This document shows positions 45,118 to 55,360 of a stretch of 64,000 bases of DNA, piece by piece (within the stretch, counting starts at the first letter, position 1; every line of letters starts with the position of its first letter). Source of the stretch: Solirubrobacterales bacterium (GTDB lineage Bacteria > Actinomycetota > Thermoleophilia > Solirubrobacterales > 70-9); assembly GCA_025450585.1 (NCBI GenBank), contig JANWHD010000027.1, positions 79,423 through 143,422 of the forward strand, given 5' to 3'. The notes beneath the pieces are model-generated. The model had not been told where the DNA came from, did no database searches, and worked only from the letters and a program-made list of their open reading frames with translations. Position numbers and translations under genes: made by a program.

Positions 45118-46371
45118 TCAGGATATCGACGCCAGGTCCGAGCCGGGGTCAGCGATCGCCTCTCTGGCAGCGGAGACGTCGGTGCCGGCGGCGAGCAGGC
45201 GGCGGGCCTCGGCGAGATCTTCGGGGCGCTCGACGCTGAGGGCGCCGGCGACGCGGTCGTCCTTCAGGTACCAGACGGAGAACTTGCCGGCATCGCGGTC
45301 GCCGCGCCAGATCTCCTCGTCCCACTCGGAGGCTGGCCCGACGTACTCGAGGCTCGCCCAGTCGGCGAGATCGCTGAAGAAGTAGGGGACGACCTCGTAG
45401 TCCGCGTCCGCGCCGAGCATGTTCCCGGCCGCGTGCATCCCTTGCTGCATCGCCACGTCCCAGTGCTCGACCCGCAACCGCCGGCCATGGACGGCGCTCT
45501 CGTACGAGCAGCAGTCGCCGGCCGCGTAGATGCCCGCGGCAGAGGTCTCAAGCTTGGAGTCGCAGACGATCCCGTCGTCGACCTCCAGCCCGGCGCGCTG
45601 CGCCAGCATCGCGTCGGGGCGCACGCCGGCACCGACGACCACGGTGTCGCACTCGACCGCGAGGCCGCTCTTGGTCAGCACAGCCTTGACCCGGCCGTCT
45701 CCCTCGTAAGCCTCGAGCTCCTCGCCACCGTGGATCGTGACGCCTTTGGACTCGAGGAGCTCGTGGAACCAGCGGCCCGCCTCCTCGCCGAAGGTTCGGG
45801 AGAGTGCCACCTCCTCCATCGTCACGATCGTGCACTTGGCCCCCCGCGCGGTCAGCGAGGCTGCGACCTCGGCGCCGATGTAGCTGCCGCCGACGAGGAC
45901 GACGTGCTCGGCCGCCTCGGCGTCGGCCCGGATCGCATCGGAGTTGCCGTAGGCGCGCAGGTAGTGGATGCCCTCGTTCTCGGCTCCCTCGACGCGGAGG
46001 ATGTTGACCATCGCCCCGGTGGCGATCAGCGCCTTGCCGAAGGCGACCTCCTCTCCCCCCTGCAGCTTCGCGGTACGCGCCGCCGGGTCGAGCGACATCA
46101 CGTTGGCGCCGGAGCGCAGCTCGACCTCGTTCTCCTCGTACCAGGAGGGTGGGTTGACGTAGGCGTCCTCGCGGCCGGCCTCTCCGCGCAGGTACTCCTT
46201 GGACAGCGGCGGCCGTTCGTAGGGCGGCTCGGGCTCGCGGCCGGCGAGCAGGATCGAACCCTCCGCCCCGCGCTTTCGCAGCTCCGCCGCGCAGTGGGCA
46301 GAGGCCAAGCCGCCGCCGACGAGCAGGAAGTCGACCTGCCGGTCAGCCATCTGCGCCGGCGCCGTTGCCAC
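45118..46371 (-). CDS. FAD-dependent NAD(P)/ferredoxin reductase-like oxidoreductase (start uncertain, likely ~46350)
   Basis: VDFLLVGGGLASAHCAAELRKRG, VVLVGGSYIGAEVAASL, GIYAAGDCCSY. Confidence 0.85.
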   Translation of the reverse strand: MATAPAQMADRQVDFLLVGGGLASAHCAAELRKRGAEGSILLAGREPEPPYERPPLSKEYLRGEAGREDAYVNPPSWYEENEVELRSGANVMSLDPAARTAKLQGGEEVAFGKALIATGAMVNILRVEGAENEGIHYLRAYGNSDAIRADAEAAEHVVLVGGSYIGAEVAASLTARGAKCTIVTMEEVALSRTFGEEAGRWFHELLESKGVTIHGGEELEAYEGDGRVKAVLTKSGLAVECDTVVVGAGVRPDAMLAQRAGLEVDDGIVCDSKLETSAAGIYAAGDCCSYESAVHGRRLRVEHWDVAMQQGMHAAGNMLGADADYEVVPYFFSDLADWASLEYVGPASEWDEEIWRGDRDAGKFSVWYLKDDRVAGALSVERPEDLAEARRLLAAGTDVSAAREAIADPGSDLASIS

Positions 46372-47026
46372 CCGGCCCGAAGAGTTCCTTCAGCTGCTCC
46401 TCGTGCCCCGGATCGAGCACCGCGAGGACCTCGTCGCCGGCTTCCAACACGGTGTCGGCGACGGGCACGAAGCCCTTGCCGCTGCGCAGCACTGAGATCA
46501 GCAGGCTCCCTTCGGGCATCTCCAGGTCGCCGACGCGCCGTCCCGTCACGCCCGAGTCCTTGCCGAGCAGCATCTCGATGATCTCCAGCTGCTCCTCCTG
46601 CAGGTCGAGCAGGTGGACGAGGCCGTACTCGGGCACCTCGTGCTCGAGCAGGCGCAGGATCAGGTCGGTGGCGGAGACCGAGGGCTTGATACCGAGCAGG
46701 TCGAAGTGGGACTTGTTGCGCGGGTTGTTGATCCGGGCGATGATCCGCTCGACCTCGTACTTCTCGCGAGCGACCTGGCAGATCAGCATGTTGTCCTCGT
46801 CGTCGCCGGTGACCGCGATCACCATGTCGGCCCTCTGGATGCCCGCTCGCTCGAGCACCCAGAGCTCGGAGGCGTCGCCGTAGGAGACGTTGTGCTCGAG
46901 CTCCTGCTCGACCGTGAGGTAGCGACGTCGGTCGCTCTCGATCAGCGTCACCTCGTGGTTCTTTTCGAGCAGCTCGCGGGCCAGGTTCCAGCCGACCTTC
47001 CCCGCTCCGACGACGATGATGTACAC
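46343..47026 (-). CDS. TrkA-like RCK NAD-binding protein
   Basis: MYIIVVGAGKVGWNLARELLEKNHEVTLIESD, RADMVIAVTGDDEDNMLICQVA, C-terminal TrkA_C-like segment. Confidence 0.85.
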   Translation of the reverse strand: MYIIVVGAGKVGWNLARELLEKNHEVTLIESDRRRYLTVEQELEHNVSYGDASELWVLERAGIQRADMVIAVTGDDEDNMLICQVAREKYEVERIIARINNPRNKSHFDLLGIKPSVSATDLILRLLEHEVPEYGLVHLLDLQEEQLEIIEMLLGKDSGVTGRRVGDLEMPEGSLLISVLRSGKGFVPVADTVLEAGDEVLAVLDPGHEEQLKELFGPGGNGAGADG

Positions 47027-47030
47027 GTCC

Positions 47031-47507
47031 TCAGCCTCCCTGCCCGGTCTCGGCCGGGCTGCCGGCGGAGCCGCCGTTGCGGGACGGGCCCTCGGTCACG
47101 GCGGTCTCGAGCATGTCGATCGCAACCCGCGTGGGACAGATCGTGTGCATGCCCTGGCGCTCGTACCATTCGGCCCGCAGCGGGTCGAGGATGCGCGCGA
47201 TCACGTTCGGGACCTCGTAGCGGCGCTGGGCGATCTGGGCGATCACGATGTTGGTGTTGTCGCCGTCCGTCGAGGCGATGAAGGCATCGGCCTTCTCGAT
47301 GCCGGCGGCGACGAGCGCATCGGTCTCGAGGCCCGCGCCGACGGTGAACTGCCCGCCGAGGTCCTCCCAGCCCTTGTCGAGCCCGACCTCGAGCCGCGCG
47401 TGGGACTCGGGGTCCTCGTCGAGGCAGGACACTTCATGGCCCTGGCTCAACATCGCCCGCGCCACGGAAGACCCGACGCGACCGCATCCGACGATCAAGA
47501 TGAACAT
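47031..47507 (-). CDS. TrkA-N domain protein
   Basis: MFILIVGCGRVGSSVARAMLSQGHEVSCLDEDPES, ADAFIASTDGDNTNIVIAQIAQRRY. Confidence 0.82.
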   Translation of the reverse strand: MFILIVGCGRVGSSVARAMLSQGHEVSCLDEDPESHARLEVGLDKGWEDLGGQFTVGAGLETDALVAAGIEKADAFIASTDGDNTNIVIAQIAQRRYEVPNVIARILDPLRAEWYERQGMHTICPTRVAIDMLETAVTEGPSRNGGSAGSPAETGQGG

Positions 47508-47517
47508 GGCCGTGAGT

Positions 47518-49503
47518 CTAGTCCGCGGCCGCCGGCTCGGGCGGGGCTTCCGGGGGTGCGGTGAGCAATACGCGGCAGGGCGCCTTCTTCAGCACGTACT
47601 CGGTCGCGGCGCCGATCTCGGCTGGCTTGGCGGCGCCGATCCCTCCCAGCGTCGCACCTCCCTTGATCTTGGTGGGGGGCTCGGCCCCCATCACAATCGC
47701 CTCGGCTCCGCTGCGCCGCGCCGCGTCGACGATCCCGGCCCCGACTTCCCGGGCGCGCACCGCTTCCGCCGTCACTCGCACATCGGCGTACTCCTCGCCC
47801 ACGTCGCTGGCGCGGCGTAGGGCGCGGGCTGCCACCCGCTCGGTCTGCGGGTCCAGCTCGGCGTCAAGAGCCTCGGTCAACGGCACCTCGATCACGTAAA
47901 TCAAGTCGAGACGGGTCGGGTCGGCGTCGGCGGCAGCCTGCTCCTGCTCGGCCGCCGCAAGTCGCCCGGCCGTGGCGACGATGTCGTCGTCGAGCTTGGT
48001 GCCGAAGATGGGCACGAGGATGTTGCGGTAGGCGACCTCTGGCACCTGCTTGGTCAGCGCCTTCTCGGTCACCGAGACGCGCTTGGTCAGGCTCGTCCCC
48101 TCGAAGACCTTGCGATAGACGACGTAGAAAACGAGCCCGAACAGCATCCAGCCTCCACCGACCCAACGCGCGGTGTCGTGATAGCCGAGCACGCTCAGAA
48201 ACGCGAGGCCGCTGACCAGCGCCGCCGCCATCGCCGGAACCGGTAGCTGCGCCCCTCGCCAGGGGACGCTCCAGGGGACGCGGAAGGGTCGAGGCCGGTC
48301 CGGCTCGGTAACGCGCAACCGCACCACCGAGAGGTGGGCGATCGTGATCGCCAGGGTGGCGCCGAAGGCGTAGAGGCCGGCGAGCATCCGAACATTGGCC
48401 GGCACGACGAGGCCAATCGCGATCAGTCCCGAGATCGCGATCGCCACGTGCGGGGTCGCGTGACGGCGGTTCAGCTTGCCCAGCCAGCTGGGGATCTGGC
48501 GGTTGATCGCCAGCGTGTAGATGTGGCGGGAGACCCCCAGCAGCGAGGTGGTCGTCGCCCAGAAGAGGACCGGCGCGGCGACGATCGCGACGGCCCATCG
48601 CATCCCGTCGGCGACCCAGGCGGGTTCGTAGGCGGAGACGACCCCCAGGATCGGCGCCTCGACGAACTCGTTGCCGAGCGCCGTCTCGGGGCCGCTCGGG
48701 CCGGCGATCACGGGCACCGCCATCAGCGCGATCGTTGCCATCGCCGCATAGCCGAACGGGACGGCAATCGCGCCGATCGAGACGATCCGCTTCAGCTCAC
48801 GCGGCTTGGCATCGATGTCCGGTGCGAGGTCGGCCGCGGCCTCGATCCCAGCATAGGCGAGCATCGCGATCACCGCCGCGTAGACGATGTCGGTGGCGTT
48901 CGGGTCGGTGAAGAGATCGAGCTCGGCGGTGAGCCTGTCGGGGTGGAAGACGACCAGGACGCCGACCGCGACCACCGCCAGCTGGAGGACGATGTCGGCG
49001 AGCGCGAGCACGGCCAGCTGGCGCTCGCGTCCCCGCCCGGTCACGTTGAAGACGTTGAGCAGGCAGGCGGCGACGATGACCGCGGCCGCCACGCCTACCT
49101 GCCAGCCGGAGGAGGCTATGTCGGCGGAGACCGGCTGCAGATAGTGGGGGACCGAGATCGCCGCCAGGGCGGCGACGATCAGGTAGTCGATCAGGATCGC
49201 CCAGCCGGCGACGAACGCGATCAGCTCGTTGAAGGCGTGGCGGGCAAAACTGGAGGAGCCGCCACGCTCGCGCAGCATCCCCGCCCCCTCCGCATAGCTG
49301 AGCGTGGTGAGGACGAAGAGGAGACCCGCGGCGAGGAAGATCAGCGGGGTGAGGCCGAGGCCGCGCTCGGCGACGACCCCGAGCGCGAAGTAGATCGAGG
49401 CTCCGACCGCCGAGTAGACGGCGACGAAGAGACCGGGAACGCCGAGGCCGCGCTGCAGGAGGGGCGGCAGCGGCGGTTTCCGAGGTTGCTCGGGCTCGGT
49501 CAA
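47518..49503 (-). CDS. APC-superfamily permease with C-terminal USP-like domain
   Basis: YSAVGASIYFALGVVAERGLGLTPLIFLAAGLLFVLTTLSYAEGAGMLRERGGSSSFARHAFNE; C-terminal YRNILVPIFGTKLDDDIVATAGRLA...AIVMGAEP. Confidence 0.88.
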   Translation of the reverse strand: MTEPEQPRKPPLPPLLQRGLGVPGLFVAVYSAVGASIYFALGVVAERGLGLTPLIFLAAGLLFVLTTLSYAEGAGMLRERGGSSSFARHAFNELIAFVAGWAILIDYLIVAALAAISVPHYLQPVSADIASSGWQVGVAAAVIVAACLLNVFNVTGRGRERQLAVLALADIVLQLAVVAVGVLVVFHPDRLTAELDLFTDPNATDIVYAAVIAMLAYAGIEAAADLAPDIDAKPRELKRIVSIGAIAVPFGYAAMATIALMAVPVIAGPSGPETALGNEFVEAPILGVVSAYEPAWVADGMRWAVAIVAAPVLFWATTTSLLGVSRHIYTLAINRQIPSWLGKLNRRHATPHVAIAISGLIAIGLVVPANVRMLAGLYAFGATLAITIAHLSVVRLRVTEPDRPRPFRVPWSVPWRGAQLPVPAMAAALVSGLAFLSVLGYHDTARWVGGGWMLFGLVFYVVYRKVFEGTSLTKRVSVTEKALTKQVPEVAYRNILVPIFGTKLDDDIVATAGRLAAAEQEQAAADADPTRLDLIYVIEVPLTEALDAELDPQTERVAARALRRASDVGEEYADVRVTAEAVRAREVGAGIVDAARRSGAEAIVMGAEPPTKIKGGATLGGIGAAKPAEIGAATEYVLKKAPCRVLLTAPPEAPPEPAAAD

Positions 49504-49685
49504 CGCAGCGCGATCCAGAGGCGCACGGATCCGAGCAGGAGGAAGGCGACGCCGAGCAGCGTCCCGACCGAAAGGGGGCCGCCCCCGTTGGCAAACGTGC
49601 TGACGAGGATCGCCAGGCCCAACGCTAGGAAGACGAGGGAGAGGGCGCGGACGGAGCCGCGGTAGATCCGTTCGGGCGAGCCCAC
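49500..49685 (-). CDS. Small membrane protein
   Basis: GTG start: VGSPERIYRGSVRALSLVFLALGLAILVSTFANGGGPLSVGTLLGVAFLLLGSVRLWIALR; overlaps flanking CDSs. Confidence 0.5.
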   Translation of the reverse strand: MGSPERIYRGSVRALSLVFLALGLAILVSTFANGGGPLSVGTLLGVAFLLLGSVRLWIALR

Positions 49686-51559
49686 TCCTGCGATTCTACG
49701 GCCGGGTCGGAGACGACGATGACGCGGCAGGGACGCTGGCCGAGCACGGTCTGCAGCGTCTTGTCGTAGAGCGGGCGGCCGTTGCGGTAGCGAAGGCCGA
49801 CGACGACCGCTGCCGCGGAGATCAGCTCCGCCTCGTCTGCGATCGCGTAGCCGGCTTGGCCGGGACGGACACGCTCGACGTGACCGGTCACGCGCTGGCC
49901 ACCGATCAGCTTCGCCTGCTCGATCTTGCTCTGGACCTCGGATTCCTGCGCCGGCAGCGCGGCGTCCAGCGGCAGGTTGGTGGGAACAGTCAGCATCGAG
50001 TGGATGTGGATACCCCGGCGGCGTTTGGACGCGAGCTTCACGGCGGTGGCGACCATCTCCTCCGAGAACGGCTCCCCGTCCTCGAAGGCGACGAGGATGC
50101 TTCGGTACTCGATCTCCTCGACTCCGAGAGGCTCGGGCGTCAGGACCTTGACCGTCTCGGTGAGCGGCAGCCGCTGGTTGCGCCGGTAGAGCACGTAGAC
50201 GACGAGCCCGAAGGCCATCCAGCCGAGACCCACCGCGAGTGTGCGCGGGTTGAGCGCCATCACGACGATCCAGGCCGCGAAGGTGCCGAGGCCCCCGAGG
50301 ACGGCGGTCAGCGGCACCTCGGTGCCGAAGGCTCGGAAGTTGAGTGGCGGCTTCCAGGGGCGTTCGTCCTCGGAGTGGCGCCGCCGCAGCTGGATCACCG
50401 AGACGTGCGCGATCGTGAAGGACAGCATCGCGCCGAACGAGTACATCGTCGCCAGGAAGTCGGTCTGCCCGGGGATCAGGGTGATCATGGCGATCACGGA
50501 GAAGACGAGGATCGCGATGTAGGGCGTCCGGTAGCGGGGATGTACCTGGCGCAGCCGTTCGGGCAGCTGGCGGTGCTGGCCCATCGAGTAGGTGAGGCGG
50601 GAGACCCCGATCAGCCCGGCGTTGGTCGCGATCAGGAGGATCACCGCGGCGAGCACGCCGACGTAGAAGCGCAGCGCTTCTGTGGGGCCGTGGCTGAGGC
50701 CGAGGTTCTCGACGATGCCGAGGATCGGGTCGTTGGCGAACTGGGTGCCGAGGGCGGTCGTGTACTGGCCCGCGGCGTCCTGGGTGACCGGCATCGCCGA
50801 GAGCGCGACGACGGGTATCAGCAGGTACAGGCCGAGCACGGCGATGACGGTGAGTCCGACGCTGCGGGGGATCGTCCGGGCCGCGTCGCGGGCCTCCTCG
50901 GCCATGTTGGAGATCGTCTCGATCCCCGTGTAGGCGATCATCCCCACCGCGACCCCGAGGGCGAAGTCGCTCCACGTCGGGGCGACGCCGAGGTGGATGT
51001 TGTCGATCAGGATCTCCGGGCTGAGGACGACGAAGATGCCGATCCCGACCAGCACCACCTGGGTGGCGAGATCGGCCACGGCCAGGACCAGGTTCAGCTT
51101 CGCCGACTCCTGGGAGCCGCGGATGTTGAGCAGCGCCAGCGCCACGATCAGTACGGCGCCGCCGACGATGTCGCCCGGTGCTTCGCCAAGGGGCTCCCAG
51201 AAGACGGCCAGGTAGTGGGGGACGAAGTAGGCCGAGATCGCGACCGTGATCACGTAGTTGAGCATCTGACCCCAGGCCGCGATGAAGCTGACCAGCTCGT
51301 TGAAGGCGTGACGGGCGAAGCTGGAGGAACCCCCGGCCTCCGGGTACATCACGGTCGCCTCGGCGTAAGTCGCGGCGGTGGCGGCGAAGATCAGTCCCGA
51401 GATGACGAAGGCGACCGGCGTCAAGCCGAGAGCGAAGGCCGCGGTGACGCCGAGCGCGTAGTAGATGCTCGAGCCGACGTTGCCGTAGGCGGCGGCGAAG
51501 AGGCCGCCGACGCCGTGTACGCGACTCAGCGACTCGTCGCGGGGGATCCGTTGCGCCAT
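49625..51559 (-). CDS. APC-superfamily permease with C-terminal USP-like domain
   Basis: AYGNVGSSIYYALGVTAAFALGLTPVAFVISG..., YRSILVAFEDGEPFSEEMVATAVKLA. Confidence 0.88.
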   Translation of the reverse strand: MAQRIPRDESLSRVHGVGGLFAAAYGNVGSSIYYALGVTAAFALGLTPVAFVISGLIFAATAATYAEATVMYPEAGGSSSFARHAFNELVSFIAAWGQMLNYVITVAISAYFVPHYLAVFWEPLGEAPGDIVGGAVLIVALALLNIRGSQESAKLNLVLAVADLATQVVLVGIGIFVVLSPEILIDNIHLGVAPTWSDFALGVAVGMIAYTGIETISNMAEEARDAARTIPRSVGLTVIAVLGLYLLIPVVALSAMPVTQDAAGQYTTALGTQFANDPILGIVENLGLSHGPTEALRFYVGVLAAVILLIATNAGLIGVSRLTYSMGQHRQLPERLRQVHPRYRTPYIAILVFSVIAMITLIPGQTDFLATMYSFGAMLSFTIAHVSVIQLRRRHSEDERPWKPPLNFRAFGTEVPLTAVLGGLGTFAAWIVVMALNPRTLAVGLGWMAFGLVVYVLYRRNQRLPLTETVKVLTPEPLGVEEIEYRSILVAFEDGEPFSEEMVATAVKLASKRRRGIHIHSMLTVPTNLPLDAALPAQESEVQSKIEQAKLIGGQRVTGHVERVRPGQAGYAIADEAELISAAAVVVGLRYRNGRPLYDKTLQTVLGQRPCRVIVVSDPAVESQEWARPNGSTAAPSAPSPSSS

Positions 51560-51585
51560 CTGTTCCTGGGCGGGGTGGCCGTCAT

Positions 51586-52677
51586 CTAGGCCGAATATAC
51601 GGGCGCGGCCGGTGCCCGTCGCACGTGGGCGCGGCTCAGACCGGCCGGCGAATCACAGCCGCAGAGGGCCATCGCGAGCTCCAGCTCGGCGCGCAGCAGC
51701 TCCAGGACTCGAAGCGCCCCTGCCTCGCCTCCGGCCGCCAGGCCCCAAAGGGCCGGCCGACCGACCAGTACCGCGTCGGCACCGAGCGCGAGGGCGATGG
51801 CCACGTCGGTCCCGCGTCGCACGCCGCCGTCGACGAGGACGGCAGCCCGGCCTTCTACCGCGTCGACGACCTCGGGAAGCGCCTCGGCGCTCGCGACGGC
51901 GCAGTCAAGCTGGCGTCCGCCGTGGTTGGAGACGACGACGCCGGCCGCGCCGTGCTCGACGGCGAGCATGGCGTCCTCCGCGGTCAGGACGCCCTTGACC
52001 AGCACCGGGACGCTGCACCCGGACGCCAGCGCCTCCAGATCCGCCCAGCTCAGCGCCGGGTCCATTAGGGCGAAGGTTTCCTCGATCGTCACCGCCCGCT
52101 CGGAACCGAGCGCCGCCTGGACGCTGGGGACGCCGAGGCCTTCGGGGATCCCGAAGCCGGTCCGCAGGTCGCGCTCGCGCCGGCCACTGCGGGGCGCGTC
52201 GACGGTGACGATGATGGCCTCGAAGCCGGAGTCGATCGCCTCCTCCATCAGCGCCAGGGTCACTCCCCTGTCGCGGAAGCAGTAGAGCTGGAACCAGCGC
52301 CGGCCCCCCGGCACCGCGGCCGCAACCTCGCTGGGCCGGGTCGTGGCCAGCGTCGATAGACACATCACCGTGCCGGCGGCCGCGGCGGCCCTCGCCATCG
52401 CCAGCTCGCCCTCGGGATCGACCAACCGCTGGTAGGCGACCGGCGCGACCAGGATCGGCATCGAGAGCTCGCCGCCGAGCAGCTCCGACCCTGTCCGCCA
52501 CTCCCCATGGCCAGCCAGCATCCGCGGCCGCAGGCGCCAATGCCCCCAGGCAGACACGTTCTCCCCAAGCGTGACCTCGTCGCAGGCACCGCCGAAGAAG
52601 TACCCGGCGACGCCCGGATCGAGCTTCCCTTCCGCCACCCGCTCGAAGTCGGCAACGTTGATCAGGTCGTCGATCAC
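51586..52677 (-). CDS. FMN-dependent alpha-hydroxy-acid oxidizing protein
   Basis: YFFGGACDEVTLGEN, SNHGGRQLDCAVASAEALPEVVDAV, VLVDGGVRRGTDVAIALALGADAVLVGRP. Confidence 0.9.
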   Translation of the reverse strand: MIDDLINVADFERVAEGKLDPGVAGYFFGGACDEVTLGENVSAWGHWRLRPRMLAGHGEWRTGSELLGGELSMPILVAPVAYQRLVDPEGELAMARAAAAAGTVMCLSTLATTRPSEVAAAVPGGRRWFQLYCFRDRGVTLALMEEAIDSGFEAIIVTVDAPRSGRRERDLRTGFGIPEGLGVPSVQAALGSERAVTIEETFALMDPALSWADLEALASGCSVPVLVKGVLTAEDAMLAVEHGAAGVVVSNHGGRQLDCAVASAEALPEVVDAVEGRAAVLVDGGVRRGTDVAIALALGADAVLVGRPALWGLAAGGEAGALRVLELLRAELELAMALCGCDSPAGLSRAHVRRAPAAPVYSA

Positions 52678-52786
52678 CGTGGCCGCGACCCTAGCGCGCT
52701 CGTCTCGACAAGTTCGAGCGCAAGCGCGTCAACAGCGCCACAGCTCCGACAGCGACGGCCAATCGGCTCCGTAGATGGCGGGCGGG

Positions 52787-52879
52787 TTGCGCCTGCTCCC
52801 ATGTAGCGCTAAAGTTTCGGCACGTGTTTGGTATCCACACCTGAACGGCCCCGGGGTGCCCCCGGGGCCGTTTCTTTTT
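52787..52879 (+). ncRNA. Candidate short transcription unit: promoter-like TTGCGC-17-TAAAGT plus intrinsic terminator
   Basis: Terminator ACGGCCCCGGGG-tgc-CCCCGGGGCCGT then TTTCTTTTT (52845-52879); predicted RNA about 55 nt, no ORF. Confidence 0.35.
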
Positions 52880-53106
52880 GCGGCTCGCTACTACCGGCGA
52901 TCCACCAGCTTGGAAACGAGCGCCAACAGCGCTCGCATCAAGCCCGCGTAGGCCAGAAGCACGGCCGCGGTGTTCATATCCACGACTGCCTAAGGATCTG
53001 ACCGGGCCCGATTCGCCCCCCACAAAAGCGATAGCGGACCTCTCGAAGCTACGCCACGAGGAGCCTTTCGATCATCCCCGAGAACAACTCCTCTGGGCCA
53101 TGCAGA

Positions 53107-53180
53107 GGGGCGTGGCGCCTCTCCCAAAAACACTCAAGCGCGGCTCCTGCCGCGCGTTTTTGGGAGGGGCACCACGCCCC
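53107..53180. terminator. Long inverted-repeat terminator with inner hairpin (copy 2), downstream of hppA
   Basis: GGGGCGTGGCGCCTCTCCCAAAAA/TTTTTGGGAGGGGCACCACGCCCC around CACTCAAGCGCGGCTCCTGCCGCGCG. Confidence 0.85.
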
Positions 53181-53196
53181 CCCAAAACGCTCAGCC

Positions 53197-55284
53197 CTAG
53201 AAGTGAACTATCGGGATGATCAGGATCGCGACGATGTTGGCAACCTTGATCATCGGATTAATCGCCGGCCCGGCCGTGTCCTTGTAGGGATCGCCGACCG
53301 TGTCGCCGGTGACCGAGGCTTCGTGGGCCAGCGTGCCCTTGCCACCGTGGGCACCGTCCTCGATCAGCTTCTTGGCGTTGTCCCAGGCACCGCCGCCGGC
53401 CGTCATCGAGACGGCGGCAAAGAGGCCGACGACGATCACGCCGATCAGCAGGCCGCCGAGCGCGTTGACGCTGAGCAGCCCGACGACCACCGGGATGACG
53501 ATCGGGATCAGCGCAGGCAGGATCATCTCCCTCTGCGCGGCGGCGGTGACGATGCTTACCGTCTTGGCGTAGTCGGGCTTTTCGGTCCCCTCCATGATCC
53601 CCGGGTGCTCGCGGAACTGCTCGCGAACCTGTTCGACCACCTCGCCGCCGGCGCGGCCGACGGCCTCGATCGCGAAGGCCGCGAACAGGTAGACCATCAT
53701 GCCGCCGATGATCAGCCCGATCAGCACGTCCGGGCTGGTCAGGTTGAAGAGGCTGTTGAGGTCGAACCCATCCGGTTTCTCGTCGGCGAGCTCGCTCTTG
53801 AAGGCGGCGAACAGCACCAGTGCCGCCAGCGCGGCGGAACCGATCGCGTAGCCCTTGGTCACGGCCTTGGTCGTGTTGCCGACCGCGTCGAGCGGGTCGG
53901 TGACATTGCGCACCTCCTCGGGCAGCTCCGCCATCTCGGCGATGCCGCCGGCGTTGTCGGTGATCGGCCCGAAGGCGTCGAGCGCGACGATCAGCCCGCA
54001 GAGCGAGAGCTGGGCGACGACGGCGACGCCGATGCCGTAGATGCCCGCCAGCTCGTTGGCGCCGAGAATCGCCAGGGCCAGGACGATCGCCGGAGCGGCG
54101 GTCGACTGGAAGCCCTGGGCGAGCCCCTGGATGATGTTCGTCGCGTGCCCCGTCTCCGAGGCCTTGGCGATCGCCTTCACCGGCCGGAAGCGGGTCGACG
54201 TATAAAATTCGGTGATCGCGAAGAGCAGCGCGGTCACCGCGACCCCGATCACAGCGCAGAGCCAGAGGTCCGTCACGCTCACCGTATCGGCGCCGACGCT
54301 GAGGCCGAAGCTGACCGCGTCGCTCATAAGCCACTCGGTGATGGGGTAGAAGGCCGCGACCGAAAGGACTCCGGAGATGATCAGGCCCTGGTAGAGGGCT
54401 CCCTCGACCCGGTCGGTTTTGGTCCGTACCGAGAGCGCGCCGATGATCGAGGCGATGATCGCCACGCCGCCGAGAACCAGTGGGTAGATGGCTACCTCGC
54501 GGAGGTAGTCGCCGCTGGCGCCGGTGAAGGTGAGCACGCCGAGCAGCATCACGGCGACCGAGGTGACCGCGTAGGTCTCGAAGAGGTCGGCGGCCATGCC
54601 GGCGCAGTCGCCGACGTTGTCGCCGACGTTGTCGGCGATCACGGCCGGGTTGCGCGGGTCGTCCTCGGGGATCCCCGCCTCGACCTTGCCGACCAGGTCG
54701 GCGCCGACGTCGGCGGCCTTGGTGAAGATGCCGCCGCCGAGCCGGGCGAAGACCGAGATCAGCGAGCCACCGAAGCCGAGGCCGATCAACGCGTCGACCG
54801 CCTCCTTGTCGGAACTACCGGTGAGGACGAGGGCGCCGTAATAGCCGGCGACACCGAGCAGGGCCAGGCCGACGACCAGCATGCCGGTCACCGAGCCGCC
54901 CTTGAAGGCGACGTCGAGTGCCGGCGGCACGCCGCCGCGGGCAGCCTCGGCGACGCGGGAGTTGGCGCGCACCGAGAGGTTCATGCCGATGAAGCCGGCA
55001 GCTCCGGAAAGGACGCCGCCGATGACGAAGCCCAGCGCGGTCTCCCAGTTCTGCAGCAGCAGGAGCACGATCGCGATCGGCACCGCGACCGCGGCGATGA
55101 TCGTGTACTGGCGGTTCAGGTAGGCGGTCGCGCCTTCCTGCACGGCACCTGAGATTTCCTGCATACGATCGTTGCCCGCGGGACGCTTGAGCAGGCGCTG
55201 GGTGATTACAAGTCCGTATAGAACGGCGGCGCCAGCGCAGACAAGCGCGACGACGACTCCGTAGTCGGTCAAGAAGCTGGTCAA
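53197..55284 (-). CDS. hppA: Membrane-bound proton-pumping pyrophosphatase, predicted K+-independent
   Basis: [67 protein letters not shown] (Lys at the K+-dependence position). Confidence 0.95.
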   Translation of the reverse strand: MTSFLTDYGVVVALVCAGAAVLYGLVITQRLLKRPAGNDRMQEISGAVQEGATAYLNRQYTIIAAVAVPIAIVLLLLQNWETALGFVIGGVLSGAAGFIGMNLSVRANSRVAEAARGGVPPALDVAFKGGSVTGMLVVGLALLGVAGYYGALVLTGSSDKEAVDALIGLGFGGSLISVFARLGGGIFTKAADVGADLVGKVEAGIPEDDPRNPAVIADNVGDNVGDCAGMAADLFETYAVTSVAVMLLGVLTFTGASGDYLREVAIYPLVLGGVAIIASIIGALSVRTKTDRVEGALYQGLIISGVLSVAAFYPITEWLMSDAVSFGLSVGADTVSVTDLWLCAVIGVAVTALLFAITEFYTSTRFRPVKAIAKASETGHATNIIQGLAQGFQSTAAPAIVLALAILGANELAGIYGIGVAVVAQLSLCGLIVALDAFGPITDNAGGIAEMAELPEEVRNVTDPLDAVGNTTKAVTKGYAIGSAALAALVLFAAFKSELADEKPDGFDLNSLFNLTSPDVLIGLIIGGMMVYLFAAFAIEAVGRAGGEVVEQVREQFREHPGIMEGTEKPDYAKTVSIVTAAAQREMILPALIPIVIPVVVGLLSVNALGGLLIGVIVVGLFAAVSMTAGGGAWDNAKKLIEDGAHGGKGTLAHEASVTGDTVGDPYKDTAGPAINPMIKVANIVAILIIPIVHF

Positions 55285-55360
55285 GAGAGGTTCCTCCGGA
55301 ATGGTTTAAGCGGCGCGGGAGTCTATATAGGCGAGCGGCGAATGCGCTCCCAGAGCGGTC

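Noticed and set aside
49500-50975. 491-aa minus-strand ORF
   Set aside because: Out-of-frame reading of the APC permease gene; only its last ~60 codons (49500-49685) look like a real small membrane protein.
53203-55152. 649-aa + strand ORF
   Set aside because: Antisense shadow of hppA, low-complexity His/Asp/Arg-rich translation.
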